Under the pieces are notes generated by a model. That model worked only from the letters and a program-made list of their open reading frames with translations, was not told where the DNA came from and ran no database searches. Made by a program: the position numbers and the translations under genes. A stretch of DNA of 43,636 bases from Clostridiaceae bacterium (lineage in GTDB: Bacteria; Bacillota; Clostridia; DSM-8532): positions 1-43,636 of the forward strand of contig JAAYAD010000090.1 of the NCBI GenBank assembly GCA_012719545.1, written 5' to 3'. Positions 8,365 through 15,453 of this stretch are shown in pieces (position 1 is the first letter of the stretch; the number at the start of each line of letters is the position of its first letter).

Positions 8365-9058
8365 TTTTTCTTAGGCTCCTTTCCATAATTTTTACAAGCA
8401 AGGCTATTATCATAACCAAAACAATATAAATCAGCGCCATAGCAAGATAGGGCACCATGAACTCGTAGCTGTTGGTTCCTATATAGCTGAAGGCAACATA
8501 AAGGTCCGCAGCTCCGACAAAGCTTACAACTGATGTTTCCTTAATGAGGGCTATAAACTCGTTGCCAAGGGTAGGAAGGATATTTTTAATTGCCTGGGGT
8601 ACAACTATTTTCATCATTGTAACTCCATAGCTCAAACCCAGAGCACGCCCTGCCTCCATCTGGCCGGGATCTACAGAAAGGATTCCTCCCCTCATTATTT
8701 CAGAAACATACGCGCCGCTGTTAAGACCAAACACCAGGACACAAACATTCAACGCAGGCAAATTGGTTCCCAGCAAAGGCAGAACAACATAATATGCAAC
8801 CAAAAGCTGCACAACTACAGGCGAACCTCTGAACAGCCCCACATAGAACCTGCAAAATCCGTTTAAGATTCTGGGGAGCCTTTTATATTTGGGAAAAACC
8901 TCAACAATTGCTATCAGGGTACCTATAATGATTCCTATGGCAAGGCCTGCAACAGCAATGTATAATGTGTTGTTAAGGCCAGTCAGTACCTTTGTGTAGC
9001 CATCATGTTCATAAAATATTTCCCAGAATTTTGCTAATTTCTTCTCAAAATTACCCAT
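8348..9058 (-). CDS. polar amino-acid ABC transporter permease (HisM/GlnP family)
   Basis: This is an inner-membrane permease of a PAAT-family importer. The 236-residue protein has the family entry segment [24 protein letters not shown], the [10 protein letters not shown] motif, and the coupling loop [17 protein letters not shown] followed by [18 protein letters not shown], all highly diagnostic. It is the only permease here, so a homodimer is expected. The start at 9058 (MGNFEKK, preceded by AAAGGGAT) is preferred over an in-frame ATG at 9094. The latter lies against a 14-bp stem-loop that would bury its ribosome binding site. The gene overlaps the ATPase gene and follows the binding protein. 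Confidence 0.9.
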   Translation of the reverse strand: MGNFEKKLAKFWEIFYEHDGYTKVLTGLNNTLYIAVAGLAIGIIIGTLIAIVEVFPKYKRLPRILNGFCRFYVGLFRGSPVVVQLLVAYYVVLPLLGTNLPALNVCVLVFGLNSGAYVSEIMRGGILSVDPGQMEAGRALGLSYGVTMMKIVVPQAIKNILPTLGNEFIALIKETSVVSFVGAADLYVAFSYIGTNSYEFMVPYLAMALIYIVLVMIIALLVKIMERSLRKSDRRN

Positions 9059-9096
9059 CACGTATCCCTTTGAAATGCTAAGATATTTTAACATAG

Positions 9097-9134
9097 AATA
9101 AGATTCCTTAGAATAAACCTTAAGGAATCTTATT
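9097..9134 (-). other. intercistronic stem-loop between binding protein and permease
   Basis: A perfect 14-bp inverted repeat (AATAAGATTCCTTA and its complement) closes a 10-nt loop between the binding-protein and permease genes. A T-poor tract follows it, so full termination is unlikely. It may stabilise the upstream message or reduce read-through. Confidence 0.75.
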
Positions 9135-9154
9135 TATTATACATTCTCAGTTTC

Positions 9155-9208
9155 CTTATCTGTCAATAGATTAAGTTCTCCATCTTTCTTGAGCTTATGT
9201 ACAATTTT
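9155..9208 (-). pseudogene. possible relic of a binding-protein C-terminal helix
   Basis: Just past the stop codon of the binding-protein gene, in another frame, 18 codons read KIVHKLKKDGELNLLTDK. This aligns without gaps to residues 75-92 of that protein (KFIAQIMSDGTFDEILDR): four identities, including the DG turn, and most other positions are conservative. Polar amino-acid binding proteins normally end with this helix-turn-helix. It could be the decayed original tail left after the circular permutation of the upstream gene, but the stretch is short and chance similarity is possible. Confidence 0.3.
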
Positions 9209-9221
9209 TTAACCAACCAAA

Positions 9222-10118
9222 TCAGTTAAGCTCGTTGATGGCATCGGCGATAAACTGAGCAGGAGCTTCGTCAATGATGACATAGTCAATATTTCCGTTT
9301 AACATATCCTGTACAGCCAGAGAACCTGACTTATAACCAACGCATTTAACGTCGAAACCTGTAAAGCCCCAGTCTTCATCGCCTTCTACATAGAACTGGG
9401 CGGTTGTACCTGCCTGCACGCCAATCTTCTTGTCGCTGCCAAGTCCAGAAAGAATAGCTTCAACATCTTCTACGGTTTTGCAGTTGTCAAAGGTTGTGTC
9501 CGAACCCTTCACTATAATCTTCTGGGCTGCGTTATAGTAAGGGTCTGAAAAATTAACATATTCCTTTCTGTCTTCCTTTATTGTAAGACCTGCCATTGCA
9601 ATATCCGCTTTGCCCTGGCCAACAGAAAGACATACGGCATCAAAGTCCATGTTGCTTATAACAAGCTCTTTGCCAAGATGCTTAGCAAGAAGAGCGGCAA
9701 TTTCCATATCTATTCCGTAATACTTGTCGCCTTTTGTGTACTCAAAAGGTTCAAATCCTGCATTTGTGGCAACCACAAGCTGATCCTTGCTTTCATCCAG
9801 CTGAGCAGATATAACTGCCTGAGGCTCTCCGTCACCAAAATAACGATCCAGAATTTCATCAAAAGTACCGTCAGACATAATCTGAGCGATAAACTTGTTT
9901 ACTTCTTCCAGAAGCTCAGGCTGATTCTTGTCAACACCAAAAGCATACTCTTCTTCAGTTAAGGGTATATCAATCACCTTGACGCTTGAGGTTTTATTTC
10001 CAGATTGAGATCCTGTATCTGTGGGTTGAGCATTTGCATCATTATTTTTAGTTCCGCAGCCTGCCACAACAAGAGTGAGCATAAGTGCTGCCAGTATCAA
10101 AGCCATAATTTTTTTCAT
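9222..10118 (-). CDS. circularly permuted polar amino-acid binding lipoprotein
   Basis: This is a substrate-binding lipoprotein (lipobox VAGC, Cys21; 298 residues) for the adjacent PAAT-type permease and ATPase. Its module order is unusual. Residues 46-95 (VKVIDIPLTEEEYAFGV through SDGTFDEILDRYFG) match the part that normally ends FliY/HisJ-type proteins. The normal N-terminal part (LVVATNAGFEPFEY) starts only at residue 114. The chain stops at IIDEAPAQFIADAINELN, just where the tail would normally follow. The ligand residues of the family are kept: Arg184 in EDRKEY contacts the alpha-carboxylate and Asp283 in IIDEAP contacts the alpha-amine. The start at 10118 has AAGGAG and the signal peptide; an open frame extends 20 codons upstream. 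It leads the operon. Substrate is probably an amino acid, unidentified. Confidence 0.9.
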   Translation of the reverse strand: MKKIMALILAALMLTLVVAGCGTKNNDANAQPTDTGSQSGNKTSSVKVIDIPLTEEEYAFGVDKNQPELLEEVNKFIAQIMSDGTFDEILDRYFGDGEPQAVISAQLDESKDQLVVATNAGFEPFEYTKGDKYYGIDMEIAALLAKHLGKELVISNMDFDAVCLSVGQGKADIAMAGLTIKEDRKEYVNFSDPYYNAAQKIIVKGSDTTFDNCKTVEDVEAILSGLGSDKKIGVQAGTTAQFYVEGDEDWGFTGFDVKCVGYKSGSLAVQDMLNGNIDYVIIDEAPAQFIADAINELN

Positions 10119-10143
10119 AACCAGCCACTCCTTAAATGATATC

Positions 10144-10179
10144 TGAATACTTATGCAGTATTGCATGAATTTTTGCATA
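10144..10179. promoter_or_regulatory. possible tandem ARG-box-like operator
   Basis: TGAATACTTATGCA (10144-10157) matches the ARG-box consensus TGAATAATTATTCA at 12 of 14 positions. A weaker copy, TGAATTTTTGCATA, begins 22 bp later, about two helical turns away, as in paired ArgR sites. They lie between the likely promoter and the binding-protein start. ArgR control would suggest a basic amino-acid substrate; this is inference from motif similarity only. Confidence 0.3.
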
Positions 10180-10186
10180 AATATAA

Positions 10187-10213
10187 ATTATATCAATAAT
10201 ACTATTTTGTCAA
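10187..10213 (-). promoter_or_regulatory. candidate promoter of the polar amino-acid ABC operon
   Basis: On the leftward strand TTGACA (10208-10213) precedes TATAAT (10187-10192), both perfect hexamers but only 15 bp apart. An alternative -10 (TAATTT) two bases downstream restores 17 bp. It lies about 70 bases upstream of the binding-protein start. Confidence 0.5.
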
Positions 10214-10245
10214 CTAAAAAAATATGCAAATGCTCAAAATGTTTT

Positions 10246-10767
10246 TTAATATATGTTATAGTGAAGCTTGCCATATAGAAGCTCATTTTCGCTGTATGCT
10301 CTTTTTTCTTCTCCGGGGTATCCAATTGCTACAATGGATTCAACTTCATAATAAGCTGGGATGCCCAGAAGCTCCTTAATATAATCGCCTGCACTTTTAT
10401 TGCCTGCTCCATATCTTTGCCTTACCTGGATCCAGCATGATCCAAGCCCCAAAGACTGAGCCGTAAGCTGAATAATTATTGAAGCTATGGAACAGTCCTC
10501 TATCCAGACATCGCAGGCATTAGGGTCGGCTGCAACCACAATCCCCAATGGGGCACCTTCAAGGAATTGTGAGCTGTGTTCCCTGCAATTTGAAAGCTTT
10601 TTAAGCAGTTCCTTATCTGTAACAGCTATAAATTCCCAGGGTCTTCTTGATCTGGAGGATGGAGATAACAGGGCGCTTTTTAGAATACTGTCAATCTTCT
10701 CTTTTTCAACTTCCCTATCCTGGAATTTCCTTATGCTTCTTCTGGTTTTCAATAAATCATAAAGCAT
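10246..10767 (-). CDS. nitroreductase-family FMN protein
   Basis: This 173-residue protein opens with LLKTRRSIRKFQDREV, the FMN-phosphate binding start of the nitroreductase fold. It continues with PSSRSRRPWEFIAV and the LGSCWIQVR and AIGYPGEEK segments typical of small single-domain members. Such proteins are homodimeric flavoenzymes that reduce nitro groups, quinones or other electrophiles with NAD(P)H; the physiological substrate here is unknown. At 173 residues it belongs to the short subgroup common in Clostridia. The start is preceded by AGGAGG. It appears monocistronic, with a TATAAT element on its strand at 10811-10816 but no clear -35. Confidence 0.88.
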   Translation of the reverse strand: MLYDLLKTRRSIRKFQDREVEKEKIDSILKSALLSPSSRSRRPWEFIAVTDKELLKKLSNCREHSSQFLEGAPLGIVVAADPNACDVWIEDCSIASIIIQLTAQSLGLGSCWIQVRQRYGAGNKSAGDYIKELLGIPAYYEVESIVAIGYPGEEKRAYSENELLYGKLHYNIY

Positions 10768-11058
10768 AAATTACCTCCTGTACCAAATTAATAATCCATA
10801 CTTGAATGACATTATACAACAACTCAAGCAATATTACATATTTCATTTGTATTTATTTGAGTATGTTGATTGGATCCTCGAAACTTTCTAAAGCACTCTA
10901 CTTTAATAGAAGAGTGAATATATCAGAGAAACTATTGCCTGCAAAAGCAAGGGCAGGCTTCAATAGTCACCTGCCCTATATAAAACTTCTTCCTTTGACT
11001 ACATCTATTACATACATCTATAAAATCTACATAGACATATCCTAGACATTTAAAGCCT
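10768..11058. other. intergenic region between nitroreductase gene and gerAC
   Basis: About 290 bases without a convincing gene. It contains the nitroreductase ribosome binding site, a lone leftward TATAAT (10811-10816) and a stem-loop (10951-10976). Short open frames here have no ribosome binding site or recognisable protein features. Confidence 0.5.
10951..10976 (-). terminator. weak terminator candidate behind gerAC
   Basis: A 7-bp GC-rich stem (GGGCAGG/CCTGCCC) closes a 12-nt loop and is followed leftward by TTGCTTTTG. The stem is good but the T-run is interrupted, so termination efficiency is uncertain. Confidence 0.45.
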
Positions 11059-12291
11059 CTATTTGGAGACTTTTCTTGCCGATGCGCGCAAATTAAGCTT
11101 AACTTTCACATCAATTTCTGCCTTGCTGAATTCTTCATCCCAATTATCTTTTATGTTTTTCCACAACTCAGGATATTTATTTTTTACGGTTCGTCCGAAA
11201 TTCGCCACATCAGCCTTACATTCTTTCTGAATCTTATTCAGTGTAGTTTTAATAATATCTTCTGCTTCCTTTACCATATATGTCTCAATTTCTTTAATAT
11301 AATTCTGTTTAATTGCATTGAACGACATTGCCCAGTCCTCTACAATAATTGCTTCAGCTTCTACCTCAACCTTAAAATCAATTTTATTGTCTTTAATAAC
11401 AGGGGTAATTTTACAGTCGTCTTTTGCAACCCAACATGATACAATTTCTCCCGTTTTTTCGCTTATTACTTCAAGTATTCCACCTTCCGCATCACTCATA
11501 AGCCAGTTAAGGCCTTCCGTTTCCCGTTCATTAAGCCATCCTGCAAATTTAAATTCACCTGCTTTAATAACGGCTGCTCCGGTAATTTTTAGTATACCAT
11601 TTTCACAGGACACACGCTGGATTGCGAAGCTCCTGTTATTAGCCATGTATCTTGCTAACGTACCGAAAGTGATGTATCTTGGCCTGTTGGCAGTATATTT
11701 CACCACTCGGGCAAGGGAGTTTACTTCGAAAGCAGGAAGTGCCTCCAGATCAGGCTCTAATTCAAAGATGGAAGATGCAGGGCCGTCAGAAATTACCACA
11801 ACACAGGTATATGGAATCTCAGGATGCTTCATAACGGCATTCAGAAACTTGTATAAATTATATGAGCGCGCCAATTCCTCGCTGATTACAATTGTCTTCA
11901 AATGGTCATATCTGGGAACTCTGCTGCTTACGTTGTAAACATCGTTTATAAGATGTAATACTGTAGTGCCTTCACTTTGAATATTAATATAGGGCTCCTG
12001 GGGTATGGAGTTTCCTGAGCTCTCACCACCCATGCTTTTAGGATAAACGTACTGCAAAGTCATTTTAAAATTTCCCTTTACATTTCCTTCTTCCATATCT
12101 TCCATTTCATCGGAAGATACTGCGTTTTCTTGGTCATTATCCCCACTTTGCTTGTCATCTTCATGATGTGCAATATCAAAGGCCATGCCAACTATAATCC
12201 CCAGTTCCTCTATTTCAAGCCTGTCCCAGCATCCGGTACATGAAACCGAAATTATTAAAGCAAGAGCAAATAATATTATTTTTTTATTCAT
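11059..12291 (-). CDS. gerAC: GerAC-type spore germination receptor lipoprotein
   Basis: This is the C subunit of a GerA-type germinant receptor, lipid-anchored to the outer face of the spore inner membrane. The signal peptide (MNKKIILFALAL) ends at lipobox Cys21 followed by WDRLEIEELGIIVGMAFD, the hallmark of GerAC proteins. The C-terminal Ger(x)C domain includes the late IKTTLNKIQKECKADVANFGR segment. At 410 residues it is somewhat long because of a very acidic low-complexity insertion, roughly residues 43-70, rich in D, E, N and S. The start at 12291 overlaps the gerAB stop by eight bases, indicating coupling; a start five codons upstream is also open. It is the last gene of the operon. 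Confidence 0.92.
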   Translation of the reverse strand: MNKKIILFALALIISVSCTGCWDRLEIEELGIIVGMAFDIAHHEDDKQSGDNDQENAVSSDEMEDMEEGNVKGNFKMTLQYVYPKSMGGESSGNSIPQEPYINIQSEGTTVLHLINDVYNVSSRVPRYDHLKTIVISEELARSYNLYKFLNAVMKHPEIPYTCVVVISDGPASSIFELEPDLEALPAFEVNSLARVVKYTANRPRYITFGTLARYMANNRSFAIQRVSCENGILKITGAAVIKAGEFKFAGWLNERETEGLNWLMSDAEGGILEVISEKTGEIVSCWVAKDDCKITPVIKDNKIDFKVEVEAEAIIVEDWAMSFNAIKQNYIKEIETYMVKEAEDIIKTTLNKIQKECKADVANFGRTVKNKYPELWKNIKDNWDEEFSKAEIDVKVKLNLRASARKVSK

Positions 12292-13393
12292 TTGCTTTCT
12301 TAACACTTCCTTTTTTTCTTATTACCGCAACCACAAGCATTATCAATGGTATAATTCCTGCCACTACAAGCCATAAATTCCCCATCAGGTCTCCCATTTC
12401 AAAAACTCTTGCCTGATTATCCGGTATCATTGATACTAAAAAAATTACAGGCATAAGAAAGCAAATAAAGTCGCTGGTCTTCTTTTTTATAATCTGGCCA
12501 ATTCCCATTGATGCAATGTATAATGCACCCGAGAATGTAGTGTATATGGCGAGCACCCATGCAATGATAAAAAATATCTGAAAGTTTTCAATAAATCCTC
12601 CGGGATAATCTATTGAATTAACAAATGTGGCAGTTGGCCATGTCAACGTAAGTGTTTCTTCCAGGGTCAAAACTCCTGTAACTATAACCGCAATTCCAAT
12701 GTAGTAAAAGATGGGTATGCTTACACCTATGAACATTGCTTTCATGGCTTTTTGGGGTTCCTTCATAAAACCTGTAATAAAAAGAAGTATCTCATACCCC
12801 AAATAACTCAAAAATGTAGACTTTACACCTTTAATTACCGGCATTATACCTTCTGACAGCACGGGACGCAGATTATTAATATCAAAATGCTGCAATCCCA
12901 GAATAAGTATTCCGGTAAGTATGAGAACCATAACGATAGAGAACAGTTCAAATATTCTTACCAGAGGATTGAGCCCTCCGGCAACAAGATATGCCCCCAC
13001 CCACAAAAATGAGATAATAAGAACTTCCAATGGTGTTGAATATAAAAGGAAAGAGCGCACCAGTTCAGCCAGTACCCTTGCTTCAAAACCTGCCAGCAAA
13101 ATAAACAATGCAATCATTGCAAGGTTTATTATTGTCCCTATAAATTTTCCGCATATGGCATGTGAATATTGAAAAAAGGTCTCCCCCGGAAATCTCTGGC
13201 TGAGTTTAACGTGAACGAATCCCAGAGTCAAAGCAAGCATGCCACCTAAAATTACAGACATCCAGATATCGGGAGTACCCACTTCTTTACCGGTAGACCT
13301 TGTCATGGTAAGTATGCCCGCCCCTATTATCATAGCAGTAACTGATGCCGTAGCCTGTTTTGTGGATATTTTGTCGTTTGAATTTATTATCAT
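12284..13393 (-). CDS. gerAB: GerAB-type spore germination receptor permease subunit
   Basis: This is the B subunit of the GerA receptor, an amino-acid permease-like (APC superfamily) membrane protein that forms the germinant-binding site. The 369-residue sequence has about ten hydrophobic helices and starts with ISTKQATASVTAMIIGAGILTMTR, matching the unwound first helix region of the family. FLSYLGYEILLFITGFM and a helix-rich C-terminus also fit. It lies three bases after gerAA and overlaps gerAC, the standard A-B-C order. The specific germinant cannot be read from the sequence. Confidence 0.92.
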   Translation of the reverse strand: MIINSNDKISTKQATASVTAMIIGAGILTMTRSTGKEVGTPDIWMSVILGGMLALTLGFVHVKLSQRFPGETFFQYSHAICGKFIGTIINLAMIALFILLAGFEARVLAELVRSFLLYSTPLEVLIISFLWVGAYLVAGGLNPLVRIFELFSIVMVLILTGILILGLQHFDINNLRPVLSEGIMPVIKGVKSTFLSYLGYEILLFITGFMKEPQKAMKAMFIGVSIPIFYYIGIAVIVTGVLTLEETLTLTWPTATFVNSIDYPGGFIENFQIFFIIAWVLAIYTTFSGALYIASMGIGQIIKKKTSDFICFLMPVIFLVSMIPDNQARVFEMGDLMGNLWLVVAGIIPLIMLVVAVIRKKGSVKKANE

Positions 13394-13396
13394 GTT

Positions 13397-14959
13397 TTAG
13401 CCTCTTCCTTTTCTTTGATTTTCTCTTTTAGTGTTCAGAGTATTAATGGATGCGGGACGATTTTTCAGCATATTGGCAGGAGCCTTGATTATATAATCCT
13501 TCCAGTCTTTTGGCTGCATGGGAGCAATGGGAGACATATAATCAACTCCAAAGCTTTTTAGCTTAACAAGATGCGACGTTATCATGATAAAAGAAAGCAT
13601 TACACCGTATAACCCTAAAACTCCCGCTGCCAGCATAATTGCAAACCTTAAAATTCTCATGGAAACGCCCAGGGCATACTGGGGCACTGAAAAGGAAGAA
13701 ATAGCGGTTAATGATACAATGATAACCATTTCGGGGCTCACTATGCCCGCTCTTGTAGCGGCTTCGCCTATAACAAGTCCTCCAACTATCCCCACAGCCT
13801 GGCCAATGGATTTTGGAAGCCTTAAGCTGGCTTCTCTGAGAATTTCAAGAGTGAACTCCATAAGGAAAGCTTCAATAAGTGCAGGAAAAGGTATCCCTTC
13901 TCTGGCTGCTGCAATGAAAATGGCTAGCTTTGTAGGTATCATTCCAAAATGATATGAAATAAGTGCTACATAAAAAGCAGGCAAAAACAGTGATAACAGT
14001 ACTGCTATATATCGTATTGACCTTATAAGGGAAGTGTAAATCCACCTGTCATAGTTGTCCTCAGTAGCCTGCAAAAACATGGAGAATGTAACAGGAACAA
14101 TACTTGCAAAGGGCGTGTTATCCACCAGTATTGCCACACGCCCTTCCATAAGGTTGGCGGCAACCTTATCAGGCCGCTCCGTATACTGTATTTGAGGGAA
14201 CAAGGAAAGAAAATCATCTTCTATATATTGCTCCACATGGCCTGCAGCAATTATGGAGTCCGCATCAATACGGGACAAGCGGTCCCGGACCTCATCCACT
14301 ATTTTAGGGTCAGCTATATCTTTAATAAAAATTATGGCCGTATCCGTCTTGGATCTTCGTCCCAGTTCCATCTTAATTATAGTTAAATTCGGATCCTTAA
14401 TTCGGCGGCGAAGGGTAACAAGATTATCCTGAAGATTTTCCGAGAATCCATCCCTGGGTCCACGTACAGTAGGCTCTGAAATAGGCTCCTCAGGTATTCT
14501 TACCTTCCAGCCAGGGGTAACCAGAATCAACGCACGGCGGCAGTTGTCAAGAAGCAAAACCGTATTCCCCGAAAGTGCCTCTTTAAGGCATTCATTTAAT
14601 GTATCCACTTCTTTTAAATCTCTAATTGTCAGTACAGAATCCTTGACTTTCTCAAGCAGTTCAGAGGCGTTAAGGTTTTCTTTCTTGGGAGGAAAATTCT
14701 GAAGTACGGGTCTTATTATATTATTCTGTATCATCTGTCCGTCTGCCAGACCGTCTATATATACCACCGCTGCCATTACTTCGTTGTCCTTTGGCCTCAA
14801 TAAGCGGATAACGACATCGGAACTGTTTCCAATATATTCTCTGATTATATCAAGATTGGCCAATAATCTGCCTTTTATCGGCATTATGTGTTCTTCGTCA
14901 ATCTCAGTTGTTCTGTATTTTTTAGTTGGCTTTGACCTGTGCCTCAGCCATTCAAACAT
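13397..14959 (-). CDS. gerAA: GerAA-type spore germination receptor subunit
   Basis: This is the A subunit of the GerA receptor, with a large cytoplasmic N-terminal domain (about residues 1-280) and a membrane domain with about five helices (about 300-480). Family marks are DSVLTIRDLKEVDTLNE, the GRVAILVDNTPFASIVPVTF segment, and PFPALIEAFLMEFTLEILREA in the membrane part. Structural work on Bacillus GerAA supports a pentameric nutrient-gated ion channel. The length (520) is slightly above average. The start has a strong AAAGGAGG site. It follows a 40-residue microprotein gene by 37 bases in what looks like one operon. Confidence 0.93.
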   Translation of the reverse strand: MFEWLRHRSKPTKKYRTTEIDEEHIMPIKGRLLANLDIIREYIGNSSDVVIRLLRPKDNEVMAAVVYIDGLADGQMIQNNIIRPVLQNFPPKKENLNASELLEKVKDSVLTIRDLKEVDTLNECLKEALSGNTVLLLDNCRRALILVTPGWKVRIPEEPISEPTVRGPRDGFSENLQDNLVTLRRRIKDPNLTIIKMELGRRSKTDTAIIFIKDIADPKIVDEVRDRLSRIDADSIIAAGHVEQYIEDDFLSLFPQIQYTERPDKVAANLMEGRVAILVDNTPFASIVPVTFSMFLQATEDNYDRWIYTSLIRSIRYIAVLLSLFLPAFYVALISYHFGMIPTKLAIFIAAAREGIPFPALIEAFLMEFTLEILREASLRLPKSIGQAVGIVGGLVIGEAATRAGIVSPEMVIIVSLTAISSFSVPQYALGVSMRILRFAIMLAAGVLGLYGVMLSFIMITSHLVKLKSFGVDYMSPIAPMQPKDWKDYIIKAPANMLKNRPASINTLNTKRENQRKGRG

Positions 14960-14996
14960 GGATTTCCTCCTTTCAGGACTTACTTCTGTTGGATTT

Positions 14997-15119
14997 TCAA
15001 CGTGGTTCTTTTATTGACTTAAAAAATCTCGAAAGTCCAAAAGGCACAATAAAAGCAAGAAATGCCCAAGCCAGGTATTTAAGTTTCAGTATAGCCATTA
15101 TAAGCTCAATAACTTCCAT
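14997..15119 (-). CDS. 40-residue single-helix membrane microprotein heading the gerA operon
   Basis: An uninterrupted 40-codon frame begins MEVIELIMAILKLKYL and ends FFKSIKEPR. One hydrophobic helix (about residues 5-29) is followed by a basic tail, so an N-out/C-in single-pass protein is plausible. GGGGTG is seven to eight bases before the ATG, and the stop is 37 bases before gerAA on the same strand. Some ger operons carry a small D gene encoding a one- or two-helix membrane protein that modulates the receptor; this may be an unusually short version. I recognise no named family. Support is contextual: ribosome binding site, hydrophobic pattern, operon position and a possible sigma-G-like promoter just upstream. 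Confidence 0.6.
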   Translation of the reverse strand: MEVIELIMAILKLKYLAWAFLAFIVPFGLSRFFKSIKEPR

Positions 15120-15153
15120 ATATATCACCCCATATCCCTTTAGGCAAAAATAC

Positions 15154-15183
15154 AGGTATGTGTATTTTCAATCCAATTTATTC
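15154..15183 (-). promoter_or_regulatory. possible sigma-G-type promoter of the ger operon
   Basis: On the leftward strand GAATA (15179-15183) and CATACCT (15154-15160) are 18 bp apart, resembling the Bacillus sigma-G consensus GHATR and CATNHTA with two mismatches at the end of the -10. It would start transcription about 30 bases before the microprotein gene. Forespore expression is what a ger operon requires. Confidence 0.35.
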
Positions 15184-15381
15184 CTTTTTATTTGCGCAAT
15201 TGGTTTCATACAATATCATTTCATGGTTTTACTTAAAATAATCCTCCTAAAATACTTTTTGTTGAAAAGCCTTTTATTAGCCGGAAAGGGGTAAGCCGTG
15301 AGCACATATTTAATTGAGAAATAATGCAAGTGGTTATATAGGAAAATTCAAGCACTTATGATTTAACTTAAATATTACTGA

Positions 15382-15410
15382 TTTACTAATAGATAAAAAG
15401 ATAATATAAT
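15382..15410 (+). promoter_or_regulatory. sigma-A-like promoter of the APC permease gene
   Basis: TTTACT (15382-15387) and a perfect TATAAT (15405-15410) are separated by 17 bp, about 44 bases upstream of the permease start. Confidence 0.65.
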
Positions 15411-15453
15411 TGCTATATGTCATTTCCTAAATTTCATTGAAAAGGAGAATATT

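Larger units (their letters stand above)
15120..15453. other. divergent intergenic region between ger operon and APC permease
   Basis: This 334-bp region has a possible forespore promoter for the leftward ger operon (15154-15183) and a good sigma-A-like promoter for the rightward permease (15382-15410). Between them lies AT-rich DNA with an unused AGGAGG on the leftward strand near 15243-15248, which is not followed by a sustained frame. Confidence 0.5.

Noticed and set aside
10806..11045. A 79-codon rightward frame between the nitroreductase and ger genes
   Set aside because: It has no ribosome binding site, an unnatural composition rich in I, Y and S, and it crosses the stem-loop behind gerAC.
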